DNA of 64,000 bases from Hippopus hippopus. Its lineage: Eukaryota > Mollusca > Bivalvia > Cardiida > Cardiidae. The stretch is from assembly GCA_946811185.2 (NCBI GenBank), contig OX328099.1, positions 66,902,714 to 66,966,713 of the forward strand, written 5' to 3'. Every line of letters begins with the position of its first letter. Positions within the stretch are counted from its first letter, which is position 1. The position numbers and the translations under genes are program-made. This document shows positions 51,401-62,321 of this stretch, in pieces. The notes beneath the pieces are model-generated. The model did no database searches. It saw only the letters and a program-made list of their open reading frames with translations, and had not been told where the DNA came from.

Positions 51401-52975
51401 CACTGACCCAGAATGAAAACTTTACACTTCATTTGTTTGTTATTCATATGTTGATAAATTTATATTTTGTGGTTATATTTATTTTTATCAATTATTCAGT
51501 GTCTTGCTAATGTGTTGTGTGGGTTTTTCCCTGCAGACATCAGCAAAATGCGTATGTTTTTAAACAATTGAGTGCCGAGGGTTAAAATGAAAAATCCTGA
51601 AAACTGAACAGCAATTTGGACCAAAATTAAGGACTTACTCTGTGCATCAAAATGCTATACATTACATCAGTAACCAGTGTGACCTCCATTTTTGCGTATG
51701 CATTGCCGATATACGTCGCCGCTTAGAGCTGACGTAACGTTGTATGAGTGCGTTTGGAATACGTTGCCATTCCAACAGGAGTGCATTTCGGAGGTCATTT
51801 ACGATATCGATCTAATGATTTGACCTGGCTCTCCGACCCAATTCATCCATAAGTTTTCTATGGGATTCATATCCGGGGATACAGCAGGCCAAGGTAATAC
51901 GTTAATGTCATTTTGAGCAAGAAATTGTCTGGTTATACGTGCTGTGTGAGGCCTTGCATTGTCATGCTGAAAAGTCCCAGGTCAATAATTATTCAGTATG
52001 AATAGTGTCATTGTATGTTTAAAATTTTGATATGGCGTTGAGCATTCAGGATAATGACCAAATCAGTTTTCTGGTTCCCCATTATCCCATTCCTAACCAT
52101 TATACTGCCTCCACCAAACCTTTCTCTCTCCCTAATACAACACTCTGCAAGCCTTTCATTTCTACGGCGATAGGTATATATGCTTACTCTCCCATCTGCA
52201 TGACTGACTGTAAACCTTGACTCGTCGCTAAAGAGCACAGATTGCCACTGATTGCGTGTGAAACGCAAATGACGTCGTGCCCATAGCAGTATGGCGGCTC
52301 GATGACGAGCTGTTAAAATTAGTCCTTGATAGGGACGACGGGCACGAATAGGAATATGACTCTCTCAGACGTTTAATTACCGTTTGGGCATAAACACCAT
52401 AGCGCCGTGCAGTAACGGTTGCTGGCAAGAAATGATTACGTAAGTTTGTTAACGTGATAACGCGGTCAGTGCGTAACGTTGTTGCACGTGCACGACTGGG
52501 CATAGGGCGATTTCCTACAGACCCGGTGGTGTTGAACCTATTCATTAAGTTTTGAACAGTTTGTCTGGAGCAGCCAAAGTGACGGGCAACATTAATTACC
52601 GTTGAGCCCGCCTGAAGCATACCAGGAGCCTGATTCCTCTGAGCTTCAGAAAGGCGTGCCATTATTAAATTTGCGATAATTTGTAAACATACTTGATTTT
52701 TTTCTTTATCTCTGCTTAGCAGGCAATGATTAAGTGTCTGTTTTGAAATTGTAAGTGAAACACGTGCTGTTGTGCATGTGCAACGCCAGAAATACATTTC
52801 TACCGCTAAGTGCCGTAATACACAGGTCGTTTTAAAAAGCGATTGCATAATCCTCAACGCTAACAAAAATATGATAATACTGTGTAAACTGTTTACCAAT
52901 GACCGTACCGATAACATATACTCGTATATTCACTAGATCTAGAATAAAGTGTAAAGTTTTCATTTTGGGTCAGTA
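51401..52975 (-). mobile_element. Tc1-type DNA transposon, full length, decayed
   Basis: TA at 51399-51400 and 52976-52977. Ends CACTGACCCAGAATGAAAAC and (reverse) TACTGACCCAAAATGAAAAC, followed by TTTACACTT on both sides. 1575 bp, a normal length for Tc1 elements, with one transposase reading region on the minus strand. Confidence 0.92.
51670..52662 (-). pseudogene. Tc1 transposase pseudogene
   Basis: Start MARLSEAQRNQAPGMLQAGS at 52662. Helix-turn-helix region VARHFGCSRQTVQNLMNRF, then GNRPMPSRARATTLRTDR. The frame breaks near 52355-52365 after KRLRES. Second frame: FTRNQWQSVLFSDESRF (first catalytic Asp in DESRF). A further break follows LNAQRHI near 52010-52030. Third frame: HDNARPHTARITRQF (second Asp) and WPAVSPDMNPIENLW (third acidic residue), then another one-base loss. 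All three catalytic motifs are visible, but at least three frame breaks make it inactive. Confidence 0.9.
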
Positions 52976-53040
52976 TAGAAGTGTCCCATGGTTTTGTATT
53001 ATTCATTTACTTCATAGTTATCACTTTATTTCTTATATTT

Positions 53041-53284
53041 GAGTCATGCTCTGTGAAAGGGGGGCTTAATGCATCTGCGAAAAGTGTCAACCAAGGTCAG
53101 CCTGCGCTGACCTGGACCGGCGTAACTTTTCGCGATTGGTCAATTTTCTGTATTCAAAGGACTAGTCTACCTCATGATTAAGTAGGTTGTTTGAAAAAAA
53201 ATTAAAAAAATGGATAGTCTATTATGGATCTTTAATTATGCTTGGTACCATGCATGAAGACCCCCTTTGCCTGAGCATGGCTCA
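53041..53284 (-). mobile_element. MITE family C
   Basis: GAGTCATGCTCTGTGAAAGG, core CAAGGTCAGCCTGCGCTGACC, TTGCCTGAGCATGGCTC. Confidence 0.8.
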
Positions 53285-53516
53285 TGACAATCGCGATAAA
53301 AAAAAATCAATTTTTTCTTTATCTCGATTGTCATGGAGGTTGGCTGTATTGCCTGTATTGCATACCAAGAGATGGACGTATTTTAAACAATCGAGATGGT
53401 AAAACGTATCGCTGTTTCTTTAACAGAGAAGCTGGACTGTAGTCATTGATGGCTGCAGGTTCGAACCCCAGCGGTAATAACTAATTTTTTTGTGTGTTTT
53501 TCGGCAAGTTTGAATT

Positions 53517-53766
53517 ATACTCTGTGAAAAGAGGGTTCAACGCATCTCCGTGATGTATAAGAACAAGCGAGCCATATTGTTGTAGATCCATGAAATCTAT
53601 TTTGTCTAACAACCCGCCGAATCCAGCAGAAGCAATGGTTCTTTGAGAGGCAGAAAATTTACCAATAACAAAAAGTTTCGACCCATGTCAGCCTGCGCGG
53701 ACTGCGCAGGCTGACATGGGTCGATACTTTTTGCAGATGCATTAAACCACATTTCACAGCATGACT
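53517..53766 (+). mobile_element. MITE family C, perfect core
   Basis: Core GACCCATGTCAGCCTGCGCG / CGCAGGCTGACATGGGTC is a perfect hairpin; ends TACTCTGTGAAAAGAGGG and CACATTTCACAGCATG. A tRNA-like box B (GGTTCGAACCCC) lies just upstream at 53459. Confidence 0.78.
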
Positions 53767-54099
53767 GATATCGTTTTGCACGAATACTATTTAAATAAAC
53801 CTATTAGTTCCCGCCAAATAATGGATGGCTTAGAAATCGAATGCTTTAATCTCGTTAGATTATTCAAACAATCAAGTTGAGCTGTGAACGTGGTAAAACA
53901 AGAGTATTACATTCAAACAAGAGATGGAAACACGGATAAGTTATCCTCTATTTAAACGGAGACTTTTTTCTTTCTCTCTCTCTCTCTCTATCTCCCTCTT
54001 TCGTAATTTTTGTTTGTAAGCGATTTCGTTTTTGTTTTGTTCAAATATTTGAAGTGAACTATTAGTCCTACACACACCCTTTTTTTCGAAAGTATTTGT

Positions 54100-54275
54100 T
54101 TACTCTTAGAGGACAACACAATTTCAGACTTGCTCAAATGGCAAGCAACTGCAGAAAACATGTTCAGTGTGCCTTAATCATTCAAAAGAATCTTTGAAAG
54201 GGTAGGAAGCATTGTTGGAAAAAGAGAAAATGCTGGTCATCAGCATTTTCTACTTTTCTCACTATGATTTATAGG
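54100..54275 (+). mobile_element. MITE family B, partial
   Basis: CTCTTAGAGGACAACACAA, GACTTGCTCAAATGGCAAGC, GAAAATGCTGGTCATCAGC; right end missing. Confidence 0.65.
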
Positions 54276-54476
54276 CATTCTTTGCCTATAAAAAGAATAT
54301 AGGCATATTCTTTGATAAAATTCTTTGATAACAAGCCTCAAACCTTTTTTCAAAAGGCATAAACGAGAAATTCAACCAGGATACCATGTTGTTGGTTTCT
54401 TTGTTTAAACTTAAGTAAATAAGCTAACGACAAAAATCCTCAGTAGTCCTCATCTCTAGGTAACATCTATAATTTA

Positions 54477-54721
54477 GTCACGCTCTGGCACAAGGGGTTC
54501 TGATGCATTTCCTTGGTCAACCAAGTCATCGCATAATTATGAATCCAAATGATCTATTATATCTAACAATCGACTGGATCTGGAGCTAGAATGGTCTTTT
54601 GCCATGCAGAAAAAATACAAACAGCAAAAAGTTTTGACCCATGTCAGCCTGCGCGGACTGCGCAGGCTGACATGGGTCGATACTTTTTGCAGATGTATAA
54701 AACCATCTCTTCACAGAGAAA
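54477..54721 (+). mobile_element. MITE family C, perfect core
   Basis: GTCACGCTCTGGCACAAGG, core GACCCATGTCAGCCTGCGCG / GCGCAGGCTGACATGGGTC, CTCTTCACAGAGAAAGG. Confidence 0.78.
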
Positions 54722-55339
54722 GGTACACATGATTTGTCTGTAAATGGTAATGTGAATGGTAATGTATTAAAAGAAACCTGTCTGTGACGAACCAGCAATT
54801 GTCAATAACAAGTATCCAAATAAAGAATAAATTTCTGCCTAAAAATAGACGTCGCTAACAAGAAGTCCAAATTTAGTATCAGCACAAATTAAAGTGCTTC
54901 TACCTCTTTCTGAATTGCGATAAATGGTTTTGACGTCAAAAGGAAGTAAACAATCTTTCATATGTAAAGAAGTTATAAACAGAGTAGGTACCCCAACCCT
55001 TTCATACCAGTGTCATGGAAACAGATATTCATGCTTCTTTTACAAATAATTCTTGAAAACACAATGAAAGACAGAAGAAAAGTCTCAACTCATGCGATTT
55101 CGTTTGTCTTTGCCTCAGAGTTTAGTTCATGGAACATTTTGCTGCCTGTTCTACCTCTTCTGAAATAGCCATAAATAAGCCATGCTCTTGAAAAAGGACG
55201 GTTGGTGCATGTCCGTAATGCATTGCATCAAAGGAGACATCACAGATCCCTGAAATCCACCTGTCGTCTCCGAATGCTTTCAATTTTGACCACTCTTAAA
55301 TTTTGTGGTTTGGTACAGAGCCAGAAGCAGATGATAGCT

Positions 55340-56250
55340 CCGGCTGGGGATTTATAGCCTTCGGCTATGTCGCGATATTCTACCCGAAGAGCAACTTTTC
55401 TGTACAAATGGTGTAGGGAGTGACGGGTTTACCCTTTCTGTAGGGATTAACGGGTTCACCATTTCTGTACTAATGGTGTAGAGACTGACGGGTTCGCCAT
55501 TTCTGTACTAATGGTGTGGAGATTGACGGGTTCGCCATTTCCGTACTAATGGTGTAGGGTGACGGGTTCGCCATTTCTGTACAAATGGTGTAGGGAGTGA
55601 CGGGTTCGCCATTTCTGTACAAATGGTGTAGAGATTGACGGTCTCACCATTTCTGTACTAATGGTGTAGGGAGTGACGGGTTCGCCATTTCTGTACAAAT
55701 GGTGTAGAGATTGACGGTCTCACCATTTCTGTACTAATGGTGTAGGGAGTGACGGGTTCGCCATTTCTATAGAAATACTGTAGGGAGTGACAGGTTTGCC
55801 TTTTCTGTACAAATGGTGTAGGGAGTGACGGGTTCGCCTTTTCTGTACTAATTTTGTAAGGATTGAGGGGTTCGCCATTTCTGTACTTTTGGAGTAGGGA
55901 GTGATGGGTTCGCCATTCCTGTACTAATGGTGTAGGGAGTGACGGGTTCACCATTTCTGTACTAATGGTGTAGGAAGTGATGGGTTAGCGATTTCTGTAC
56001 TGATGGTGTAGGGAGTGACGGGTTCGCCATTTCTGTAATAATGATGTAGGAAGTGACGGGTTCACTATTTAGGTACCAATGGTGTAGGGAGTGACGGGTT
56101 CACCATTTCGGTACTAATGGTGGAGGGAGTGACGGGTTCACCATTTCGGTTCTAATGGTGGAGGGAATGACGAATTAACCATTTTTGTTCTAATGGTGTT
56201 GGGAGTGACAGGTTCATTCCGTATTCTACTCGAGTTGCTCTTCGGGTTGT
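55340..56250 (-). mobile_element. Helentron-like (HINE-type) element with central minisatellite, proposed
   Basis: A tandem array lies between perfect 14-bp inverted repeats CCCGAAGAGCAACT (55383-55396) and AGTTGCTCTTCGGG (56233-56246), each beside (A/G)TATTCTAC. A short hairpin ATAGCCTTCGGCTAT (55353-55367) lies outside the left one. Subterminal inverted repeats, a central minisatellite and a hairpin near one end are the plan of non-autonomous Helentrons (family knowledge). Insertion borders were not identified. Confidence 0.5.
55397..56215. repeat. 38-bp minisatellite, about 21 copies
   Basis: Unit order: TTTCTGTACTAATGGTGTAG then GGAGTGACGGGTTCGCCA (38 bp). Units differ by single-base changes (GGAG/AGAT, CTAA/CAAA, TTCGCC/TTCACC) and a few indels. 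The minus-strand open frame over it has near-repeating peptides but is a product of the array. Confidence 0.9.
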
Positions 56251-56930
56251 TTTGGGAACATCCCCCTGTCTGCCAGTGTGATTTCCGTATTAGATATGAA
56301 ATCCCGGGTGAATATCTTGGACAGATTCGTTTCATGTGATACCGAGATAGCTGTTAGAGACAATTATCTTTCTCCTCGAAACCATTATACCATTTCTGTG
56401 TCTTAGAATTGTAGGTTTAATGTTATACGTTCAAAGCTTCCGATAAATAAGGCCCTAAACTGCAATCTGGTTAAACTCTGGAAATTTTCATTCCATTTGC
56501 CCCGATATTATTCCACGTTGGAGCATCGTCGTGTCGTGTTGGAAAGGCGTTGTCTGCACATGTCATAATCTTCGAAGATTCGACCTGTCTGCAATGACGC
56601 ATTACCCATCCCCGAATACTTGGGAAAGGTAGGGCTTATACCGTTCTTGACGAAGCTATTACCCAAGCCTGTAGGGAGTGTTTTAATAAATGGCCGGTGC
56701 ATAGGTTACATGCTAGCTGATCATAGCTGAACGAATCGCACCAGGTAGCGTTTTATTGAGTAAACGTTCATTTCATTTTGAAATTCAAAGTAACGGTTGT
56801 CATTTTGAAATGTAGTCCGGTTCTGTACCCAGAATACCCAAATTAGATAGATGTGTATTTGTAGAATGCCATCTAGCGGGAGATAATGGTTGGAAAGGTC
56901 GTTGCAAAAAGCAGTTTTCTTTGACCAACT
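56251..56930. other. Unrecognised stretch
   Basis: No domain in the short open frames and no recurrent repeat. Confidence 0.4.
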
Positions 56931-56934
56931 GTCC

Positions 56935-57080
56935 GAAACGATGTGATATTTTTTTCCGGCCTAAAGATTTAAAAGTAACACAATATCTGATTGGCATAAC
57001 CATTTGGTTTAGCCAATCAGAGATTGTGTTAGTTTCTAGATCTACAATTAGACCAAGAACGACCTTAAGAATGTTGGTGA
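56935..57080. repeat. Family F inverted repeat
   Basis: AAAGTAACACAATATCTGATTGG mirrored by CCAATCAGAGATTGTGTTAG; right end AAGAATGTTGGTGAATATG. Confidence 0.68.
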
Positions 57081-57260
57081 ATATGTACCCTGGATATTTC
57101 AATACTGTCTGTAAATTTTCATTTAAATGGTTTAGCAGTTGCAGTGTTAGGGTTGAAAAAATCGAGGAAGCTCTTGGCCTACTCTTTAATGTAAACATGC
57201 GCGCCGTGAAATGTTCTATATTAGAATTGGTTTCGGAATTTACATTGCACCGCTTTCAAC

Positions 57261-57624
57261 CGAGCCCCGGTCGCTCAATTGGTAGTGTACAGGACTTGAG
57301 AAAAGAAAGGTCGCTGGTTTGAATTCTCAGCTCGACGGCCAATTCCTTTCCGAGGATTGGAAGATTGATAATAAGTCTTGAGACAGGATTCATTCCTCTC
57401 TCACAGCTGATCTTTGTTTCAACGATAGTTGTACTGGAAATCAGCCATTGACTTTCGAGGAATATTGTGCGAAGTTCTGGTAACAGAAACTCCAGCACAG
57501 CATGGATTGGTGAACTGTGCCCTGCTATGTAACTGAAATAATGTTGAAAATGGGGCTTAACGGTCCACAATAAAAAAATCAATCAAATCATATCAAACCA
57601 ATCAATCAAGCAAGCAAGCAAGCA
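57261..57624 (+). mobile_element. SINE S1, full copy
   Basis: GAGCCCCGGTCGCTCAATTGG, box B GGTTTGAATTCTCAG, GAGGATTGGAAGATTGATAAT, tail ATGTAACTGAAATAATGTTG, CAATCAATCAAGCAAGCAAGC. Confidence 0.83.
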
Positions 57625-58014
57625 CCGCTTTCAACACATCATCTGAACAGCTTATTTCAGTTTTGCAGAAACGACTTATTTATCTTATGTATCTTGCAAT
57701 AGGCCTTTTTAAAAGCATATTGCGAAGAGAAGAAATTGCTTGTCACAAGCTTTTTATACTTCTGCCACAAGATTTTAAAAGACTTATGTTTATCGTCCAA
57801 AAGCTGGTACTTTGATTTTCGTTATATCACACGCACACGCAAAATATTCGAGAAGTCTTTCCCGGTAAATTTGTTTCACGAGATACTGAGTTAAACACGT
57901 AAATTGTATTTCCATAAAAGCTTTAGACAGACTTGTAGAAGATTTGCTCTGCATACACGATACATATCTGATATAGCATGCGCTTTAAATATCCATTTTT
58001 TTGTCTCAACTCTT

Positions 58015-58232
58015 TCCCCACATGATTCTGAGTTTTAACGAGCTTGGGGCAAAAGGCTTTTGAAAACATTGTGAGAAAAGGAGAAATTGCTGGTAACCAG
58101 CATTTTCTCCTTTTCATACAATGCTTTCTACCCATCCGAAAGCAAACTTTCAGATTTTGGTGGCTTTTACTTTGTCGTCTGCAAATGCTTTGAATTTGGA
58201 CAAGTCCAAAAATTTGTCGTTTGGTGAAGAGT
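58015..58232 (-). mobile_element. MITE family B
   Basis: AACATTGTGAGAAAAGGAG, GCTGGTAACCAGC centre, GTCGTCTGCAAATGC, TTTGTCGTTTGGTGAAGAG before TTAA. Confidence 0.78.
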
Positions 58233-58607
58233 TAACGACATAACATAATGGATGCAACTTTAGTCCAAAACATTGCGAATTGCGTAGCCATTTGGTTCTT
58301 AGCATTTACTTGCTTCGTCGGCAGAATATCTCACCCATCCAGTCATTATTTGCCCTGAAAAAACCTCAAAAGATAGATTTTTTTTGTTTTGTTTTTGACA
58401 CAGACATTTAACTTCCGGTAACACGGTGTCTTAGTACAAGTTTACTCATTAAAATTGTCTGTTATGGTAATAGATCTAATGCATATATAGAAGTGCACCT
58501 GAAAGCGTGCTTGAGAACGAAAGGGGTAGACAGAAAAAACTCAATATGCTAATGAAATAGGAGAGCAATAAACTATTCAAATAACAATTCAACATGATAG
58601 AACTTAA

Positions 58608-58802
58608 TCCTTTACCAGACCACAAAATTTTAGACTCATCAAAATTTAAAGCATTTGCAGACGAAAAGTTAATGAAAGGACAGAAAACATTCTTGGAAAA
58701 AGGAGAAAATGCTGGTTACCAGCATTTTCTCCTTTTCCAAAAATGTTTTCAAATTTATTTCTCCTCAATGTCGTTAAAAACTAAGGATTTTGTGGTAAAG
58801 GG
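58608..58802 (+). mobile_element. MITE family B with TTAA on both sides
   Basis: TTAA at 58604-58607 and 58803-58806. Ends TCCTTTACCAGACCAC and TTGTGGTAAAGG; central palindrome GGAGAAAATGCTGGTTACC / CCAGCATTTTCTCC. Confidence 0.88.
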
Positions 58803-59073
58803 TTAATGAAATGATTAGCCTGACTAGAAATGGTGGCTGAAACAAGCATGTATAACAGTAGTTCTTATATGATAACTAGGGACCCCATAAATTCATAGTA
58901 TGAATTTATGCTTCAACGCGTATTGAAGATTTGAGTATCCTTTCGATATTCCGAATACACCGATAAATCGAACACGCATCTGAGTCCGAATTGTGTTCGA
59001 GTTATCGAAGTTTTACAATTACTCGATGTTATTGGTAGCCTAAGTTCCGGTCCGATCATTTTTACCTATATAT

Positions 59074-59331
59074 GAGCCATGCTGTGTGAAAAGGGAGCTT
59101 GATGCATCTGCGAAAAGTATCGACCATGGTCAGCAGTCTGCGCAGGCTGACCTTGGCCGAAACTTTTCGCTGTTGGTCAATTTTCTGCATGGCCAAGGCC
59201 CAGTCTACTTCGTGATTAAACTGATTGTTAAAAAGTGTTGGTATTATGGATGCATAAGTAAGTGATTGCTTGCTTTGGTGTCATCCATCGCTGACATGCA
59301 TTAGACCCCCCTTTTGCCAGAGCATTGCTCA
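59074..59331 (-). mobile_element. MITE family C
   Basis: GAGCCATGCTGTGTGAAAAG, core GGTCAGCAGTCTGCGCAGG, CCCCTTTTGCCAGAGCATTG. Confidence 0.8.
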
Positions 59332-59493
59332 TATTTTCGGAGTTTACTTTGTCAAATCGAATTAATACTAGCGTTATTAATAACAGAACCGATAAACTGT
59401 TTTGCCACAGATCTGTAGAGACTGTGAAAGGAGACCGCGATGAGGAGTGATTAAAAGTTTATTACCGCCTGGACCCAGGCTATATCATTGGCA

Positions 59494-59729
59494 AGGGGCC
59501 CTGCGTGGCTCAGAGGTAAAGTGTAGGATTCGTGACCTGGAGGCTCCGGGTTAGAGACTCACCGCGTCCAGTGAGCTTTTCGTGGGAGTGTCCTTGGGCA
59601 GGACACTCCAGGGCCTTAGCCTAGTACTGGTGAAACCCAGGACAAACACGAATATGGGAGCTGTCGCCGTGATATGTCTGAAATAATGTTGAAAGCGGCG
59701 TAAAACACCATTAAATAAATAAATAAATA
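59494..59729 (+). mobile_element. SINE S3, best-preserved copy
   Basis: GGGCCCTGCGTGGCTCAGAGG, box B CCGGGTTAGAGACTC, GTGTCCTTGGGCAGGACACT, CCTAGTACTGGTGAAACCC, tail GTCTGAAATAATGTTGAAAG, CGGCGTAAAACACCATT, AAATAAATAAATA. Confidence 0.87.
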
Positions 59730-59788
59730 TCAATGGCTATGTGTTGCCTTATTCCCCAAACATTGTCTTGTTCTGTTACTAAGTTGCC

Positions 59789-60093
59789 GAGCCCTAGTAG
59801 CTCAGTCCGTAGCGTGCAGGACTTGAGAATAGGGGGTCGTGGGTTCGATCCCTGGCTCGGCCAATTTCTTTCCGAGGATTGATGATAGTCATTGTGACAG
59901 GATTCATTCTTCTCCCACCGCTGACCATTGTTTGGATGATGCGTATGCGGGAATGCAGTCAGTGGCTTGGAAAGAAAATTGTGCGGAGTACTGTTAAAAC
60001 AGACCCCAGGAAAGCATGGATAGGTGCACTTGCCGCCGCGATAGCCGAAAAAAATGTTGAAAACGGCGTTAAACACAATGCAGTCAATCAATC
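59789..60093 (+). mobile_element. SINE S1, full copy
   Basis: GAGCCCTAGTAGCTCAGTCC, box B GGGTTCGATCCCTGG, body GATGATAGTCATTGTGACAG, tail ending AACGGCGTTAAACACAATGC, CAATCAATC. Confidence 0.87.
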
Positions 60094-60149
60094 TATTACT
60101 AAATTCTAAGATGCCCTGTGTTGTTCAGTGGTTGCTGCGTTTGAATAGC

Positions 60150-60362
60150 AATTAATCCTTCTCGTGCTAAATACCTTGATGAAATTTTCAATTCGATAGT
60201 AAAAACCCAAATATTGATTTTTCAAAGTTATGTTTTGGGTAATAATATCTCCTTATCTGACAGTGTAGATCCAAGATCAGACTGCACGTTTTGTGCAGTC
60301 TGATCTTGATCTACAATGTCTGCAAAAGGTTAGTAAGTCGCGCTTAGCAGCCAAAGGGTTAA
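60150..60362 (-). mobile_element. MITE family A
   Basis: TTAATCCTTCTCGTGCTAAA, core CAAGATCAGACTGCACG / GTGCAGTCTGATCTTG, CGCGCTTAGCAGCCAAAGGG before TTAA. TTAA on both sides. Confidence 0.85.
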
Positions 60363-60599
60363 GAGGTGCAGGCTTCGATCCTCATCTTGACATCTGGTTG
60401 TTCGAGGATATTTTCCCTGAGCATGGCACGGCAGAGCTCCTTTCTGGTACATTTGGAAACCAGGCAACATGCCCGAGTGTGCTGTCGCCTCCATATAACT
60501 GTTTGTGTTGAAAGTGGCGCAAAATACATTTCAGTCATTCTAAATTCCAAGAGAAGTCATTTGATTGGCTGATACGTTTTGTCTCGGTAAACCCTGTTT

Positions 60600-60815
60600 C
60601 ACATAATCATGAGTTTAATGACCCTTGGGTGGTGGATTTTACAAACATTGTGGGAAAAGGAGAAGATGCTGGTAACCAGCATTTTCTCCTTTTCCACAAT
60701 GTTTTCTGCCCTATCAAAGACAAATTCCATCATTCGAGTCCCACTTAAATACCCGTCTGCTAATTCTTTCCAAGTTTGACCTGTCTAAGATTTTGTCGCC
60801 TGGTAGAGAGTTGAT
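60600..60815 (-). mobile_element. MITE family B
   Basis: TTCACATAATCATGAGTTTAA, ACATTGTGGGAAAAGGAG, TGGTAACCAGCATTTTCTCC, TTTTGTCGCCTGGTAGAGAG. Confidence 0.75.
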
Positions 60816-60884
60816 CAGACGGCTAGCCTTTGAATGAAAAGTGAGATCAATAGTTGAAGTAGGTGGTAAATAGGACCCCTGGAA

Positions 60885-61440
60885 CCTTTTTTTTTTTACT
60901 TCACCTAAGCTCGAAGTGCTCAGGATGAGTTATTGTGATCACTCACCGTCCGTCGTCTTCCGTCCGTCCGTTCACAGTTTTTTGTTTACACTCTACCATC
61001 TACAAATATGAACCGATTAGCACCAAACATCGTCAAAATTTATATGACAAAAAGATCTCGGATGAGTTCGAATATGGGTCTAATCGAACCAGAACGACTG
61101 GAGTTATCTGCCCTTGAATAAGAACAATTGCTATATTTTACTTTGTTTACACTCTAGCATCTACAAATAATAACCAATCAGCACCAAACTTGGTCAAAAT
61201 ATATATGACCATAAGATCTCGGATGAGTTCGATTATGGGTCTAATCGGATTAGAATGACTCCAGTTATCTGCCCTTGAATTATAAAAAAAATTGCTATAT
61301 TTGATATTGTTTACAGTCTAGCATGTACAAATATTAACCAATCAGCACCAGACTTGGTCGATATTTGGTATTTATCTTCATTGTAGACTTTTACTGCTTA
61401 GTACTCAGGTGAGCGATATAGGACCATCATGATCCTCTTG
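60885..61440 (+). repeat. Tandem repeat of about 160 bp, three units
   Basis: TTTGTTTACACTCTA(C/G)CATC, ACCAA(A/C)CAT...GTCAAAAT, AGATCTCGGATGAGTTCGA, TTATCTGCCCTTGAAT recur at 60980, 61140 and 61305 (last incomplete). Bordered by TTCACCTAAGCTCG (60900) and CTCAGGTGAGCGATATAGG (61405), which are mirror-like ends. Confidence 0.7.
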
Positions 61441-61812
61441 TTTTTTTTTTTTTTTTTTTTTCTTTCTTTCTTAACCCTTTACTATGCAATCCCAAGTTCG
61501 AAATACTCTCTCTCTCTCTCTCTTCTCCCCTCTCTCTCTCTCTCCTCTGTCTCTCTCTCCTCTCCTCTCCTCTCCTCTCCTCTCTCTCCTCTCCTCTCCT
61601 CTCCTCTCCTCTCCTCTCTCTCTCTCCTCTCTCTCTCTCTCTCCTCTGTCTCTCTCTCCTCTCCTCTCCTCTCTCTCCTCTCCTCTCCTCTCTCTCTCTC
61701 CTCTCCTCTCTCTCTCCTCTCCTCTCTCTCTCCTCTCCTCTCTCTCTCTCCTCTCTCTCTCTCCTCTCTCTCTCTCCTCTCTCCTCTCTCCCTCTCTCCT
61801 CTCTCTCTGGGC
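61441..61812. repeat. T run and long CT-rich microsatellite
   Basis: About 20 T, then 61508-61810 of almost pure pyrimidine in TCTCTC and TCTCC units. The four long open frames on both strands (Ser/Leu or Arg/Glu repeats) are products of this low-complexity tract. Confidence 0.93.
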
Positions 61813-62321
61813 AGGGATCGGGGAGGGGCAGGGGCCATTGGTCAAAAAAGAAAGGAGCACACATTTTATGGAGCTCAACTTTCTGTTATTTGTAATGCTT
61901 GCACGTAGACAAGATATGCAGGTTTTATTCACAATTTACGAAACTTCCCTACGGTTTGTACATTTTGAAAATGAGACAGAGATTCATCGATACTTAAGCA
62001 GTTTTTTAAGTATAATAAATATTTCACTTTATTTCAGGTTCTCTTTATTCGTTGTAGCAAATCGATTCAGTTGAAGGACCATTTAGAAAAAGTTACATAC
62101 GCTTGTCTGTCTCTGAAACCAAACAAACACTTAAATTCTGTTTTAAATGAAACGTAAAAGTATTTTATCCCACATCTAAATATAGTATCAAAACGCTAAG
62201 CCCTGGAAACCCATATTGGTATGTTGAATGAAAGACGTAGCCCAGAGGCACTAACTGTTTAAACTATCAAAACAAAAGAACGACCATTATGCTTACCTAT
62301 ATCGAATACAAAAATCTCCTT

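Noticed and set aside
53282..53335. Hairpin CATGACAATCGCGATAAA / TTTATCTCGATTGTCATG
   Set aside because: Small and single; could be chance or the scar of an insertion at the end of a family C copy.
55658..55954. 98-codon minus-strand open frame with repeated NGEP.TPY peptides
   Set aside because: It is the 38-bp minisatellite read through. 38 is not a multiple of three, and neighbouring units break the frame.
61427..62074. Five overlapping open frames of 118-196 codons on both strands
   Set aside because: They translate the CT-rich microsatellite into Ser/Leu or Arg/Glu runs in every frame; no protein family, no codon signal.
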